Shown here one piece after another: positions 7,360 to 16,167 of a stretch of 62,206 nt of DNA; positions within the stretch are counted from its first letter, which is position 1, and each line of letters opens with the position of its first letter. The stretch comes from Desulfobacterales bacterium. Its GTDB lineage: Bacteria > Desulfobacterota > Desulfobacteria > Desulfobacterales > UBA11574. The translations under genes and the position numbers were made by a program. A model generated the notes under the pieces. That model did no database searches. It had not been told where the DNA came from and worked only from the letters and a program-made list of their open reading frames with translations. The stretch covers positions 1 to 62,206 of the forward strand of contig JAQYVT010000009.1 in the NCBI GenBank assembly GCA_030145345.1, written 5' to 3'.

Positions 7360-8349
7360 ATGGCAATATCGAATACACAGAAATTGCGCCGCTTTTATGA
7401 CCAGTTTGTGGGCGATGACAATGTTCTCATTGTTATCAATGCCGATCCGGATGCCATTGCCAGCGCAATGGCGGTTAAAAGACTGCTTTGGCGCAAAGTA
7501 TCCAGTGTCACCATCTCTAATTTCAACATCATTAAACGACCGGACAATATCGCCATGATCCGGCTCTTGGGCGTCGATATCGTCCCAATTAAAGATGTTG
7601 TCCGAGATCGCTTCTCCCGGTTTGTCGTTGTCGATTCTCAGCCGGACCATCATGAAACATTTAAGAATTTCCCGCCGGATGTAATTGTGGATCATCATCC
7701 GGATACGGGGGTCCAGGCGCCGTTTGTGGATATCCGATCTAAATACGGCGCTACGGCCAGTATAATGACCGAATATTTAAGGGCTGCGAAAATTAAGCCT
7801 TCCACCAAGCTTGCCACCGGTCTCTTTTATGCCATTAAGACGGATACCGACAATTTTGTACGCCAGACCTTAATTGAAGATGTCAGGGCATTTCAGTTTC
7901 TTTACCGTCATGCCAACCTCCACCTCGTCAACAAGATCGATCGATCGGAATTGAGGCCCGATTTTTTAAAATATTTCGAAATCGCCATTGCCAATCGGCG
8001 TGTTCGAAAAGGACGTATGTTTGCCCATCTCGGTGCGGTGGTAAATCCGGATGTCTGTGTCCTCGTTGCAGATTTTTTTATGAAAGTGAGTACGGTGAAC
8101 TGGAGCATTGTTTCGGGTGTATTTAATAAGAAACTGATCCTGATCTTGAGAAACGACGGGCTTCGCAAGGATGCGGGAAAGGTCGCCCACCAAAGTTTTG
8201 GTGCCGTCGGTTCCGCCGGCGGCCATAAAAGTATGGCGCGTGCTGAAATTCCCCTTGCCGAGCTCAAAGAGGTTGTGGACCCTGATGATAATAAAAAACT
8301 ATTAAGGTGGATGATCCATAAAATTGAAAAGAGAGCGGGGAAAAAATGA
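7360..8349 (+). CDS. DHH/DHHA1 phosphoesterase (NrnA-like)
   Basis: Mn-dependent phosphoesterase of the RecJ-like DHH superfamily. Enzymes of this type hydrolyse nanoRNA, pAp or cyclic dinucleotides in the cytoplasm. The 329-aa protein shows NADPDAIAS (Asp29, Asp31), VVVDSQ (Asp91), the signature VDHHPD (Asp110-His112) and IKTDTDNF, then a DHHA1 substrate domain ending in GSAGGHKSMARAEI. The exact substrate cannot be read from sequence. The ribosome site is GGGGGAA. Its stop overlaps the ATG of the following metallo-hydrolase, so the two are co-expressed. Confidence 0.85.
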   Translation: MAISNTQKLRRFYDQFVGDDNVLIVINADPDAIASAMAVKRLLWRKVSSVTISNFNIIKRPDNIAMIRLLGVDIVPIKDVVRDRFSRFVVVDSQPDHHETFKNFPPDVIVDHHPDTGVQAPFVDIRSKYGATASIMTEYLRAAKIKPSTKLATGLFYAIKTDTDNFVRQTLIEDVRAFQFLYRHANLHLVNKIDRSELRPDFLKYFEIAIANRRVRKGRMFAHLGAVVNPDVCVLVADFFMKVSTVNWSIVSGVFNKKLILILRNDGLRKDAGKVAHQSFGAVGSAGGHKSMARAEIPLAELKEVVDPDDNKKLLRWMIHKIEKRAGKK

Positions 8350-9131
8350 CCTGTGATCCGGTTGAAATGACGGTTACCATTCTCGGTTCAGGAACCTGTG
8401 TCCCTTCACTCCGGCGAAGTTCCTGCTCGATGCTGATGAAAATAAATGAAAATTTGCTGCTGTTCGACTCGGGAGCCGGCACCATGCGAAGGCTTCTCGA
8501 AGCCGGGTTTGATATTTTCGATGTCTCCTTTATTTTTTACAGCCATTTCCATCCGGATCATACCGGTGAACTGGTCCCGTTTCTGTTTTCCAACAAATAT
8601 CCGGACGGAAACCGTCGTAAAATTCCACTGACGTTGGTGGCGGGGAGGGGATTTGCAGAATTCTATGGCAACCTGAAAAATGTTTACGGTTCTTGGATGG
8701 AACTTGCTCCGGGCTTTATAAACATTGTTGAACTCGACAATACCGCCCGTGACATAGAAAGGTTCGGTGATTTTCAGGTGGAATCACTCCCCGTTGATCA
8801 CAACGAAGAAAGCATTGCATACAAAATAACCGGTTCCGGCGGAAAATCAGTGGTCTATTCCGGTGATACAGATTTTTCCGACAATTTGGTTACACTTTCC
8901 AAGGCCGCAGATCTTCTAATTTGTGAATCGGCACTCCCCGATGAATTGAAGGCCAAAGGGCACCTGACGCCGTCTCTGGCCGGTGAGATTGCAACCCGGG
9001 CGAATGTTCGCAATCTGCTTCTGACGCATTTTTATCCTGAATGCGACCGTGTGGACATAGAGAAACAATGTCGTAAAACCTATGACGGTCCGCTGCTTCT
9101 GGCAGAGGACCTGATGACTATAGAAATCTGA
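8346..9131 (+). CDS. Metallo-beta-lactamase-fold hydrolase (RNase Z-like subgroup)
   Basis: A 261-aa zinc-dependent hydrolase. It starts with the strand LGSGTCVPSLRRSS typical of the RNase Z/arylsulfatase-like branch. It carries the metal motif SHFHPDHTG (His67, His69, Asp71, His72), a second His in LPVDHNEES, VVYSGDTDFSD, and a final LLTHFYPE. The first residues overlap the end of the DHH gene by 4 nt. Both are phosphoesterase-type enzymes, so a shared role in nucleotide or RNA turnover is possible but not shown. It lacks the extra arm that binds tRNA in true RNase Z, so I leave the substrate open. Confidence 0.8.
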   Translation: MTCDPVEMTVTILGSGTCVPSLRRSSCSMLMKINENLLLFDSGAGTMRRLLEAGFDIFDVSFIFYSHFHPDHTGELVPFLFSNKYPDGNRRKIPLTLVAGRGFAEFYGNLKNVYGSWMELAPGFINIVELDNTARDIERFGDFQVESLPVDHNEESIAYKITGSGGKSVVYSGDTDFSDNLVTLSKAADLLICESALPDELKAKGHLTPSLAGEIATRANVRNLLLTHFYPECDRVDIEKQCRKTYDGPLLLAEDLMTIEI

Positions 9132-9275
9132 ATTTAACATGCCAAATTGAAATAAAAAGAAAATGCAAGGTGCAGGATCCAGGAACGGGATTCTTTTTAT
9201 CGGGCCATGGCGCTTTTCGCCAAATCCCGTACCTTTTTCCCGCTATCATGTATTCCGAAACCGGTATCCTGAATT

Positions 9276-9941
9276 ATGAAATATTATCCAATATCCCTCG
9301 ATATACAGAACCGAGATTGTCTGGTGGTCGGCGGTGGTTCTGTGGGCACCCGAAAGGTGATGATGCTGTTGGAATGTGGCGCGACGGTCTCTGTTGTCAG
9401 CATCGAAGCCACTGGAAAACTGCAGGAACTTTCAGGCAATGGCAAAATAAGACTTGAAAGACGACCCTTTAAGACTTCGGATCTTCATGGCAAGTTCCTT
9501 GTTATGGGTGCAACAGACAACTCGGAAATAAACCGGCAAATATACGCCGAGGCCCAGCATCTGGGTGTACTGTGCAATATTGCCGACCATCCTGAAGCGT
9601 GCGATTTCATCCTCCCGGCCATTGTTAACAGGGGAGATTTGACCATCGCCATATCGACTTCCGGGAAGAGCCCTGCCTTTGCAAAAAAACTGCGCAAAGA
9701 TCTTGAAAAAGAATTTGGAACCGAGTATGCCGATTTTCTCAAACTTATGGGTGAAATCCGTAAAAAACTCTTAAGTGAAGATCACGAACCCGAGGCCCAC
9801 AAGCATCTTTTCGAACAGCTGATCGAAAGAAAGCTCATTGAAATGATAAAAGATCGCAATATCATTGCGATGAATTCCCTACTTTTTGAAATTTTTGGTG
9901 AAGGGTATGCGTTCGAATCATTAATGGGGTTTCATCCATAA
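9276..9941 (+). CDS. Precorrin-2 dehydrogenase / sirohydrochlorin ferrochelatase (CysG N-terminal type)
   Basis: NAD-dependent oxidation of precorrin-2 to sirohydrochlorin, and possibly iron insertion, on the route to siroheme and, in sulfate reducers, to heme through the siroheme branch. The 221-aa protein begins with a Rossmann motif CLVVGGGSVGTRK. It has GATDNSEINRQIYAEA, the conserved NIADHPEACDFILPA and the active-site region AISTSGKSPAFAKKLR. It stands alone rather than fused to a methyltransferase. It is followed by a ccsA-like gene and hemA in the same direction, a usual tetrapyrrole cluster. Confidence 0.9.
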   Translation: MKYYPISLDIQNRDCLVVGGGSVGTRKVMMLLECGATVSVVSIEATGKLQELSGNGKIRLERRPFKTSDLHGKFLVMGATDNSEINRQIYAEAQHLGVLCNIADHPEACDFILPAIVNRGDLTIAISTSGKSPAFAKKLRKDLEKEFGTEYADFLKLMGEIRKKLLSEDHEPEAHKHLFEQLIERKLIEMIKDRNIIAMNSLLFEIFGEGYAFESLMGFHP

Positions 9942-10027
9942 ATGGCCAATTAATAATGTGAACTTTTTTTAAATTCCAGTCCTGCTGTTAACGGAACGTT
10001 GGGGTAAACTCGCAAAGGACGACATCC

Positions 10028-10849
10028 GTGGAAATTTTTATTTTTATTGTCATTATATTTTACCTGTTGAGCACCATAGGATATTTTGCGTATCTTTTCC
10101 TGCAGAAAAATGTCTTCCAGCAGACCGGTTTTTATTTGCTGGTTGCCGGTTTCTGCTGCCATACGGCGGGAATCGGTTACCGGCTTATTCAATCCGGACA
10201 TTTTCCGGTCAATAATCTCCACGAAGTTCTCTCTATAGCGGGCTGGACGGTTGCCGGTGTTTTTCTGGTCTTCCAATACAGGTTTCAGCTGAAGATTCTG
10301 GGGGTGTATGCCGCGCCTCTGGTGTCTTTTGTAATGGTCATTGCAGCCAAGTTTCCCAATGCCCCCGGCCAGATGAACAATATTCTAAACAACCTGTGGC
10401 TTGTGGTCCATGTGGTCGCCGTATTTATCGGAGAGGCCTCATTTGCACTGGCATGCGGTGTCGGGCTTTTATATCTTCTCCAGGAGCATGCGATAAAATC
10501 AAAAAAACATGGTTTCTTTTTCAGGCGTCTTCCATCTCTGGAACTGCTCGACACAACCGGATATGCATGCATCCTTACCGGTTTTGCCATGCTCACTTTT
10601 GGGTTAATTACCGGTTTTGTATATGCCAAAGCGGTCTGGGGCAGGTTCTGGAGCTGGGACCCCAAAGAAATCTGGTCCGGCATTACCTGGCTGTTGTATG
10701 CAGCCCTGCTCCATCAGCGTCTTACCGTTGGATGGCGGGGACGCCGAGCGGCCATTATGGCCATCATCGGTTTTGCGATTATTCTATTTACTTTCCTGGG
10801 CGTCAACTTTCTTTTGCAGGGGCATCACGGAGAATTTACCAAACTTTAA
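10028..10849 (+). CDS. ccsA: CcsA/HemX-family membrane protein, cytochrome c assembly type
   Basis: A 273-aa integral membrane protein with about eight helices and the tryptophan-rich motif WGRFWSWDPKEIWSGITW typical of heme-handling CcsA/CcmC/HemX proteins. Conserved histidines near LVVHVVAVFIGE and HQRLTVGW could be heme ligands. CcsA proteins export heme for c-type cytochrome maturation. HemX-type relatives next to hemA may instead control HemA levels, and that position is what is seen here. Starts with GTG at 10028 behind AAAGGA. A palindromic repeat separates it from hemA. Confidence 0.8.
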   Translation: MEIFIFIVIIFYLLSTIGYFAYLFLQKNVFQQTGFYLLVAGFCCHTAGIGYRLIQSGHFPVNNLHEVLSIAGWTVAGVFLVFQYRFQLKILGVYAAPLVSFVMVIAAKFPNAPGQMNNILNNLWLVVHVVAVFIGEASFALACGVGLLYLLQEHAIKSKKHGFFFRRLPSLELLDTTGYACILTGFAMLTFGLITGFVYAKAVWGRFWSWDPKEIWSGITWLLYAALLHQRLTVGWRGRRAAIMAIIGFAIILFTFLGVNFLLQGHHGEFTKL

Positions 10850-10861
10850 ACAGAATTATAA

Positions 10862-11118
10862 AACCCTAATTGATCGTAAACAAAATGAAAAACTGAAATA
10901 ATTATTTAAAATGATTGGTTTTTGGGTGTTTGTTCAAAATTCCATATATCTTCTATCAATGAAATATTTTTAAGAGCAAACTCTCCATTTTGTTTTCCCA
11001 TTGGGAAAGCCGAAGCCACCCCAGCTTCAGCGTTGCCAAGGGTTCGCGGTAGCATACTACAGCTTCACCCTTGGACGCCTTGAAGCTGGGGCATCCTCGA
11101 CTTTCGCTCAATTAGGGT
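10862..11118 (+). repeat. 257-bp palindromic intergenic repeat, copy A
   Basis: Bounded by the inverted ends ACCCTAATTGATCG (10863-10876) and CGCTCAATTAGGGT (11105-11118), 13 of 14 positions paired. Inside are two hairpins. One is closed by AACAAAATG/CATTTTGTT (10879-10887 with 10986-10994). The other is a long imperfect stem, CCCCAGCTTCA...GCCAAGGGT against ACCCTTGG...TGAAGCTGGGG (about 11008-11095). It fills the gap between ccsA and hemA in gene orientation. Confidence 0.85.
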
Positions 11119-11138
11119 AAGGGCGTACGTTAAGAAAT

Positions 11139-12407
11139 ATGTTAGATATCGTATTAATGGGATTGAATCATAAAACAGCGCCGGTGACGCTGAGGGAGTG
11201 CCTCGCCTTTTCAGAAGACGAGACTTCCGCTGCTCTGAAAGTTTTTCGGGAATCTCCGGCTATCAGCGAGGCAATGCTTATTTCAACCTGTAACCGTGTA
11301 GAAGTTCTCATGGCCACCCGTGATACATCCAATGCCGCGGATACCGTTAAAGTCTTTTTTTCCGAATTTAAGGACCTGCCGGTTTCCGAATTTGAAAAAT
11401 CCCTTTACATCCATGAGGGGGATGATGCGGTCCGGCATGTCTTCAGAGTTGCATCCAGTTTAGATTCTATGGTGGTGGGAGAGCCTCAGATTCTGGGCCA
11501 GATAAAAGCGGCGTATCAAATCGCCACCTTAAAGAAGACCTCCGGTGTTCTGTTGAACAAATTGCTCCATCGAACCTTTTTTGTGGCAAAACGCGTTCGG
11601 AATGAGACCGGAATTGGAGACCATGCGGTATCCATAAGTTATGCGGCCATTGAGCTGGGCCGTAAAATATTCGGCACTTTTGAAGGGAAAAAGGTGCTCC
11701 TGATCGGCGCCGGTGAAATGGCCGAACTGGCAGTGGAACACCTGATTCGAAACAGGGCCGGGGATATTCTGGTTGCCAACAGAACTTTCAAAAACGGAGT
11801 TGAGCTTGCCAAGAGATTCAACGGGCAGGCGATCCGGTTCGAGGAGATTACCGGCTTTTTAGAACACGCGGACATTATTATCAGCTCAACCGGCTCGCCC
11901 GATTACGTGGTTACACGGGGTCAGGTCAAAGGGATTATTCGCCGCCGCCGCAATCGCCCCCTTTTTTTTATCGATATCGCCGTCCCACGTGATATCGATC
12001 CGGAAATAAACCGGCTCACCAATTCCTATGTTTATGATATCGATGACTTAAAAGGAATCATCGATGAAAACATTGAAGATCGAAACCGGGAAGCGATCAA
12101 AGGAGAGAGAATCGTTGACGAGGCGGTGATCAGTTTCCGGCAGTGGTTCGAAAGCCTGGATGTGATACCGACCATTGTCGAATTGAGAAACAAAATGGAG
12201 GACATTGCAAAAGGAGAAATAAAAAAGACACTGCAGACACAAAAGCATTTCTCAGATGACGATCGCAAGGCCATCAGCAGAATGACGAACGCAATGATCA
12301 ATAAAATACTTCACGATCCCACGTTGCTGTTAAAAAGCAACGGGCACCATCAAAACAAATCCGTCTATCTCGACGTCACCCGAAAACTGTTTAAACTTGA
12401 TGAGTGA
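11139..12407 (+). CDS. hemA: Glutamyl-tRNA reductase
   Basis: First committed step of tetrapyrrole synthesis by the C5 route: NADPH-dependent reduction of glutamyl-tRNA(Glu) to glutamate-1-semialdehyde. The 422-aa protein has GLNHKTAPV, the catalytic cysteine in STCNRVEVL, GEPQILGQIK, the NADPH Rossmann motif LLIGAGEMAEL and the C-terminal dimerisation helices. It starts 20 nt after the end of repeat copy A, so the repeat forms most of its leader. It is followed 12 nt later by fabD, probably on the same transcript. Confidence 0.97.
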   Translation: MLDIVLMGLNHKTAPVTLRECLAFSEDETSAALKVFRESPAISEAMLISTCNRVEVLMATRDTSNAADTVKVFFSEFKDLPVSEFEKSLYIHEGDDAVRHVFRVASSLDSMVVGEPQILGQIKAAYQIATLKKTSGVLLNKLLHRTFFVAKRVRNETGIGDHAVSISYAAIELGRKIFGTFEGKKVLLIGAGEMAELAVEHLIRNRAGDILVANRTFKNGVELAKRFNGQAIRFEEITGFLEHADIIISSTGSPDYVVTRGQVKGIIRRRRNRPLFFIDIAVPRDIDPEINRLTNSYVYDIDDLKGIIDENIEDRNREAIKGERIVDEAVISFRQWFESLDVIPTIVELRNKMEDIAKGEIKKTLQTQKHFSDDDRKAISRMTNAMINKILHDPTLLLKSNGHHQNKSVYLDVTRKLFKLDE

Positions 12408-12419
12408 AAGGAGGGCGCT

Positions 12420-13358
12420 TTGAAAAAAACAGCATACCTTTTTCCAGGCCAGGGTTCACAGACTGTTGGAATGGGCCTCGATTTTTATCAGGAATTTGAT
12501 GTTGTTAAAGAACTTTTTGATATGATGGAGGAGATTTCCAGAATAAATATATCAAAACTCTGCTTTAAAGGCCCTCTTGAGGATCTTACCGAAACCGTAA
12601 ATCTCCAGCCCGCAATTACCGTGGTTAACCTGGCCTGTTTTACGGCCATGGAGAAAGCAGGGCTTGAGCCCGCCATCTCTGCAGGCCACAGTCTCGGTGA
12701 ATACAGCGCCCTGTGCGCATCGGGCATTGTTTCCCGGGAAGACACCTTTAGACTGGTTTTTAAAAGAGGTGAACTGATGCATCGGGAAGCCACCAGAAAC
12801 AAAGGCGCCATGCATGCAATTATCGGGCTTCCCATAAATACCGTAGAGGAACTCGTTGCAGAGGTTCGGAAGGACGGCGTTGTTGCCGTTGCGAATCACA
12901 ACGCTGAACTTCAGATCGTGATCACCGGCGCGCCTGAACCGGTGAACAGGGTTTCCGATCTGGCCGCCGCACAGGGCGCCAAGGCCATACCGTTGAAGGT
13001 GAGCGGTGCATGGCACAGTGAGTTGATACAGGGCGCCCAAGACGAATTCAGGGACGTTATCGAGTCTGTGCGGTTTAATACACCCGAAAAACCCATGGTG
13101 TTTAATGTCACCGCCGACGTTGAAAGTGATACTGAAGAAATTAAATCGATCATGGCCCGTCAGTTTTGCAGCCCGGTCAAGTGGTACGACTCTATGTGCA
13201 GACTCATGGCGGAAAACATTGAAAATTTTGTCGAGGTCGGTCCGGGGCGGGTTCTTGCCGGTTTATTAAAAAAGATCTTGCCCAAGGATTATCCGCGTAA
13301 AATCTATAATATAAACAGTATGAAGAGTCTGGACCGATTCTTGAATGAAACGACGTGA
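12420..13358 (+). CDS. fabD: Malonyl-CoA:ACP transacylase
   Basis: Transfers malonyl from CoA to acyl carrier protein for fatty acid synthesis. The 312-aa protein carries FPGQGSQ, the nucleophile Ser91 in GHSLGEYSA, the conserved Arg in KRGELMH and a catalytic-region His in SGAWHSEL. It starts with TTG behind AAAGGAGGG, giving MKKTAYLFPGQGSQ. No other fab gene is near; its place behind hemA is unusual for fabD, which normally sits in a fab cluster. Confidence 0.95.
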   Translation: MKKTAYLFPGQGSQTVGMGLDFYQEFDVVKELFDMMEEISRINISKLCFKGPLEDLTETVNLQPAITVVNLACFTAMEKAGLEPAISAGHSLGEYSALCASGIVSREDTFRLVFKRGELMHREATRNKGAMHAIIGLPINTVEELVAEVRKDGVVAVANHNAELQIVITGAPEPVNRVSDLAAAQGAKAIPLKVSGAWHSELIQGAQDEFRDVIESVRFNTPEKPMVFNVTADVESDTEEIKSIMARQFCSPVKWYDSMCRLMAENIENFVEVGPGRVLAGLLKKILPKDYPRKIYNINSMKSLDRFLNETT

Positions 13359-13367
13359 GTTGTTTTA

Positions 13368-13626
13368 AACCTTAATTGATCGTAAACGAAATGGATATCT
13401 GATTTGACTATTTAATTTAATTAACTTATATTTTTTGTTACAATTTTCATATATCTTCTATCGATGAGATATAATTTTAAGAACTATCTCTCCATTTTGT
13501 TTGCCCGTTGGGAAAGCCGATGCCACCCCATCTTCCGCGTTGCCAAGAGTTCGCGGCAGCAGACTGCAGCTTCACCCTTGGACGCCTTGAAGCTGGGGCA
13601 GCCTCGACTTTCGCTCGGTTAAGGTT
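13368..13626 (+). repeat. 257-bp palindromic intergenic repeat, copy B
   Basis: Starts AACCTTAATTGATCG and ends CGCTCGGTTAAGGTT. The terminal changes compensate (CCTTAA pairs with TTAAGG), which suggests that base pairing is kept. The inner stem around GCCTTGAAGCTGGGGCA is present. It fills the fabD-dksA gap in gene orientation. Confidence 0.85.
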
Positions 13627-13724
13627 AAAAAAACATCAATTTTCTTCTTTACATCGAAATTTCATTGGTGTATCGATAGAGTTTTATAAAAACAGGTTAT
13701 TAATGAGATTCCAAAGGTTCTACC

Positions 13725-14087
13725 ATGAAAAAGAAAGATATTGAATATTTTAAAGAATTCCTGAACAATCGGTTAGAAGAACTCTTAAGTCATGCAGACG
13801 ATACGGTTTCAGGCATGACACAGCCCAAAGAAAATTTTCCGGACCCCACAGACCGTGCTTCCCTCGAGTCGGAACGGAATTTTATGCTTCGCATAAGGGA
13901 CAGAGAGAACAAACTGATTAAAAAGATCAGAAATGCTTTAAATCGTATCGAAAAAGGTACGTTTGGCTTTTGCGAAGAGTGCGGTGAAAATATTTCCATC
14001 AAACGTCTTAAAGCCAGGCCGGTTACGACACAGTGTATCGATTGCAAAACCAAAGAAGAGGCTTCAGAAAAAGCCCTTGGATTATAA
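13725..14087 (+). CDS. dksA: DksA/TraR-family RNA polymerase-binding protein
   Basis: A 120-aa transcription factor that enters the secondary channel of RNA polymerase and works with (p)ppGpp. An N-terminal coiled coil carries the tip-like acidic motif DPTDRAS (about 40-46). A four-cysteine zinc finger is complete: Cys83, Cys86, Cys104, Cys107 (FCEECGE...TQCIDCK). At 120 aa it is a short DksA; a TraR-like or DksA2-like role cannot be excluded. It is followed 7 nt later by the PHP gene. Confidence 0.85.
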   Translation: MKKKDIEYFKEFLNNRLEELLSHADDTVSGMTQPKENFPDPTDRASLESERNFMLRIRDRENKLIKKIRNALNRIEKGTFGFCEECGENISIKRLKARPVTTQCIDCKTKEEASEKALGL

Positions 14088-14094
14088 TACGCAT

Positions 14095-14961
14095 GTGAGA
14101 ATCGATCTTCATATTCATTCAACCGCTTCCGATGGAACCCTGTCACCCCCGGAGCTGCTCCATATGGCTCAAAACCTGAATCTCGGGGCGATAGCGATTA
14201 CAGATCACGATACCATAGACGGTTCAAAAGAAGCCCTCGCGTATGGCATTCCCCCATCGATAAAATTTTTGACCGGTATTGAAATAAGTGCCACCCCACC
14301 GCCGTCGTTTTTCTGCCCGGGAAGCTTCCATATTTTAGGCTATGCTTTTGATATCGATGACCCTGTCCTTAACCGTTCCCTTTCCCTACTGAAAGCGTCC
14401 AGGAAGAAAAGAAACCCCCGGATTCTCGAGCTGCTTTCCAAAATGGGGATCGAACTTACCTTAAACGAGGTCCAAAATTTAACCGGAGACTGTCAGCTTG
14501 GAAGACCCCATATTGCACAACTTATGGTAAAAAAAGGCTTTGTTCCATCGATTGATGAAGCATTTGATAAATATTTGGGAAAAGGTAAACCGGCATATGT
14601 CGACAGATTCCGTTTTGATTGTGAGCGAACAATCCAGACCATACTGAATGCCGGAGGGATTCCTGTTCTGGCCCACCCCTTTCTTCTGAACATGAACGAT
14701 GAAAAGATCTTTGACGGTCTGATTGAAGTTTTAACGGAAATGGGGCTGAAAGGCATAGAAGTCTATTTTCCGGAACACACGGCGGATCTCATTGACTATT
14801 ATACCCGGATCGCAAATCGCTATAATTTGTTGATTACGGGGGGGACGGATTTTCACGGGGATGTAAAACCCGAGATAAAGATGGGATCCGGTAGAGGAAA
14901 TTTTTCGGTACCGTATGAATTATATGAGAAACTAATTTCAGCCCTAAACCCGCGCAAATAA
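14095..14961 (+). CDS. PHP-domain phosphoesterase (nucleoside bisphosphatase/RNase AM-like)
   Basis: Metal-dependent phosphoesterase of 288 aa. It starts VRIDLHIHSTASDGTLSP (His6, His8), followed by TDHDT, TGIEIS, LAHP and a final GTDFHG, the complete set of metal ligands of stand-alone PHP proteins. Relatives remove phosphate from 3',5'-bisphosphonucleotides or trim RNA 5' ends. I chose GTG at 14095, 7 nt after the DksA stop, because it begins directly at the first beta strand; an upstream in-frame ATG would overlap the zinc-finger gene by 125 nt. Its end overlaps the left end of repeat copy C. Confidence 0.82.
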   Translation: MRIDLHIHSTASDGTLSPPELLHMAQNLNLGAIAITDHDTIDGSKEALAYGIPPSIKFLTGIEISATPPPSFFCPGSFHILGYAFDIDDPVLNRSLSLLKASRKKRNPRILELLSKMGIELTLNEVQNLTGDCQLGRPHIAQLMVKKGFVPSIDEAFDKYLGKGKPAYVDRFRFDCERTIQTILNAGGIPVLAHPFLLNMNDEKIFDGLIEVLTEMGLKGIEVYFPEHTADLIDYYTRIANRYNLLITGGTDFHGDVKPEIKMGSGRGNFSVPYELYEKLISALNPRK

Positions 14962-15195
14962 AATTGAAAGGTTTTTAATGCATTAAAATCATTTGATACT
15001 TAATGCATTCCTTAATTTTTTATCTCATCACAGTCATTGAATTGTATTTTTTCAGAAAATCTCAATTTTGTTTGCCCCTTCGGAAAAGCCGATGACACGC
15101 CATCTCCTGGGTTGTCGGGGGTTCGAAGCAGCATACCACTTCACCCTTGACACCTTGAATCCGGCGCATCCTCGACTTTCCCTCTATTAGGGGTT
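14942..15195 (+). repeat. 257-bp palindromic intergenic repeat, copy C (diverged)
   Basis: The most diverged full-length copy. Its left end (CCCTAAACCCGCGCAAATAAAAT) lies inside the last codons of the PHP gene; the right end CTATTAGGGGTT lies 22 nt before the rnc ATG. The central stem is shortened but recognisable (CTTCACCCTTGACACCTTGAA). Confidence 0.75.
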
Positions 15196-15217
15196 AACCG
15201 TAGAGGCAGGACGCTAT

Positions 15218-15913
15218 ATGACACAGACAAATCTTTCTGAATTCCGACGTAAACTTATGTATGAATTTAAGAATGTCGATCTCCTTGTGGAGTCTCTAAG
15301 ACACAGCTCATTTGTCAATGAACACCCGGAAATGGATATTCAGGATAATGAACGTCTTGAGTTTCTGGGAGATGCTGTTTTAAATCTCGTTGTCGGGCAC
15401 ATCCTCATGCAGCGTTATCCGGACCTAAAAGAAGGGGATTTGTCTCGGATGCGCGCCAATCTGGTCAATGAATCCCAGCTTGCATCGATTGCCCGCAAAA
15501 TGGACCTTGGTTCTCATATACAACTGGGCAAGGGTGAAATCCAGTCACAAGGCTGGGAAAAAAAATCGATACTGGCAAACACCTATGAAGCTGTCATTGC
15601 TGCAGTCTATTTGGATGGTGGATTTGATGCTGTATTTAGAATCATAGACGTCGCCTTCTCATCTTTGATGGATTCCGTCGCTAAGCCGAGTGCCAATCAC
15701 GATTATAAAAGCCAGATTCAAGAACTTGTCCAATTGAAGTACCAAAAAATACCCCGTTACACCGTTGTCCATGAAAGCGGTCCGGATCATGACAAAACCT
15801 TTCATGTGCAACTGAACGCCGGAGAGATCCAGACAAAAGGCGTTGGAAAAAGCAAGAAGGAGGCTGAGCAGGATGCGGCCAGAAAAGGCCTTGAAATTTT
15901 GCACCCTAAATGA
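15218..15913 (+). CDS. rnc: Ribonuclease III
   Basis: Double-strand-specific endoribonuclease for rRNA and mRNA processing. The 231-aa protein has the signature NERLEFLGDAVL (about 44-55, with the catalytic Glu and Asp), the second acidic pair near ANTYEAVIAAVYLDGG, and a C-terminal dsRNA-binding domain from about residue 160 (KSQIQELVQLKY...GVGKSKKEAEQDAARKGLEIL). It starts at ATG behind GAGGCAGG. Palindromic repeat copies lie immediately upstream (C) and downstream (D); copy D provides its stop codon region. Confidence 0.97.
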   Translation: MTQTNLSEFRRKLMYEFKNVDLLVESLRHSSFVNEHPEMDIQDNERLEFLGDAVLNLVVGHILMQRYPDLKEGDLSRMRANLVNESQLASIARKMDLGSHIQLGKGEIQSQGWEKKSILANTYEAVIAAVYLDGGFDAVFRIIDVAFSSLMDSVAKPSANHDYKSQIQELVQLKYQKIPRYTVVHESGPDHDKTFHVQLNAGEIQTKGVGKSKKEAEQDAARKGLEILHPK

Positions 15914-16159
15914 TCGTAAACAAAATGGGAAAATATTTAATGTGTTTAATTTCCCAATCATTTTGGAAGTTCAAATGTATTTTTACAACGCTTATATAAA
16001 TGAGGGGTATTGTTTAGAAAAAATCCCGTTTTGTTTACCTGTTGGGAAAGTCGATGACACCCCACCTTCTTCGTTATCATGGGTTCGCAGTAGATGACTA
16101 CGGCTTCACCCTTGATGTCTCGAATCTGGGGCATCCTCGGCTTTCGCTCAATTAGGGTT
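15903..16159 (+). repeat. 257-bp palindromic intergenic repeat, copy D
   Basis: Begins ACCCTAAATGATCG at 15903, overlapping the last codons and stop of rnc, and ends CGCTCAATTAGGGTT at 16159, 8 nt before the radical SAM start. The inner AAACAAAATG/CGTTTTGTTTA pair and the long imperfect stem are kept. Confidence 0.85.
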
Positions 16160-16167
16160 TCAGTCTG

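Noticed and set aside
13508-13744. 78-aa plus-strand frame between fabD and dksA
   Set aside because: It lies mostly inside palindromic repeat copy B, and its product is explained by the repeat sequence; the dksA start overlaps its end.
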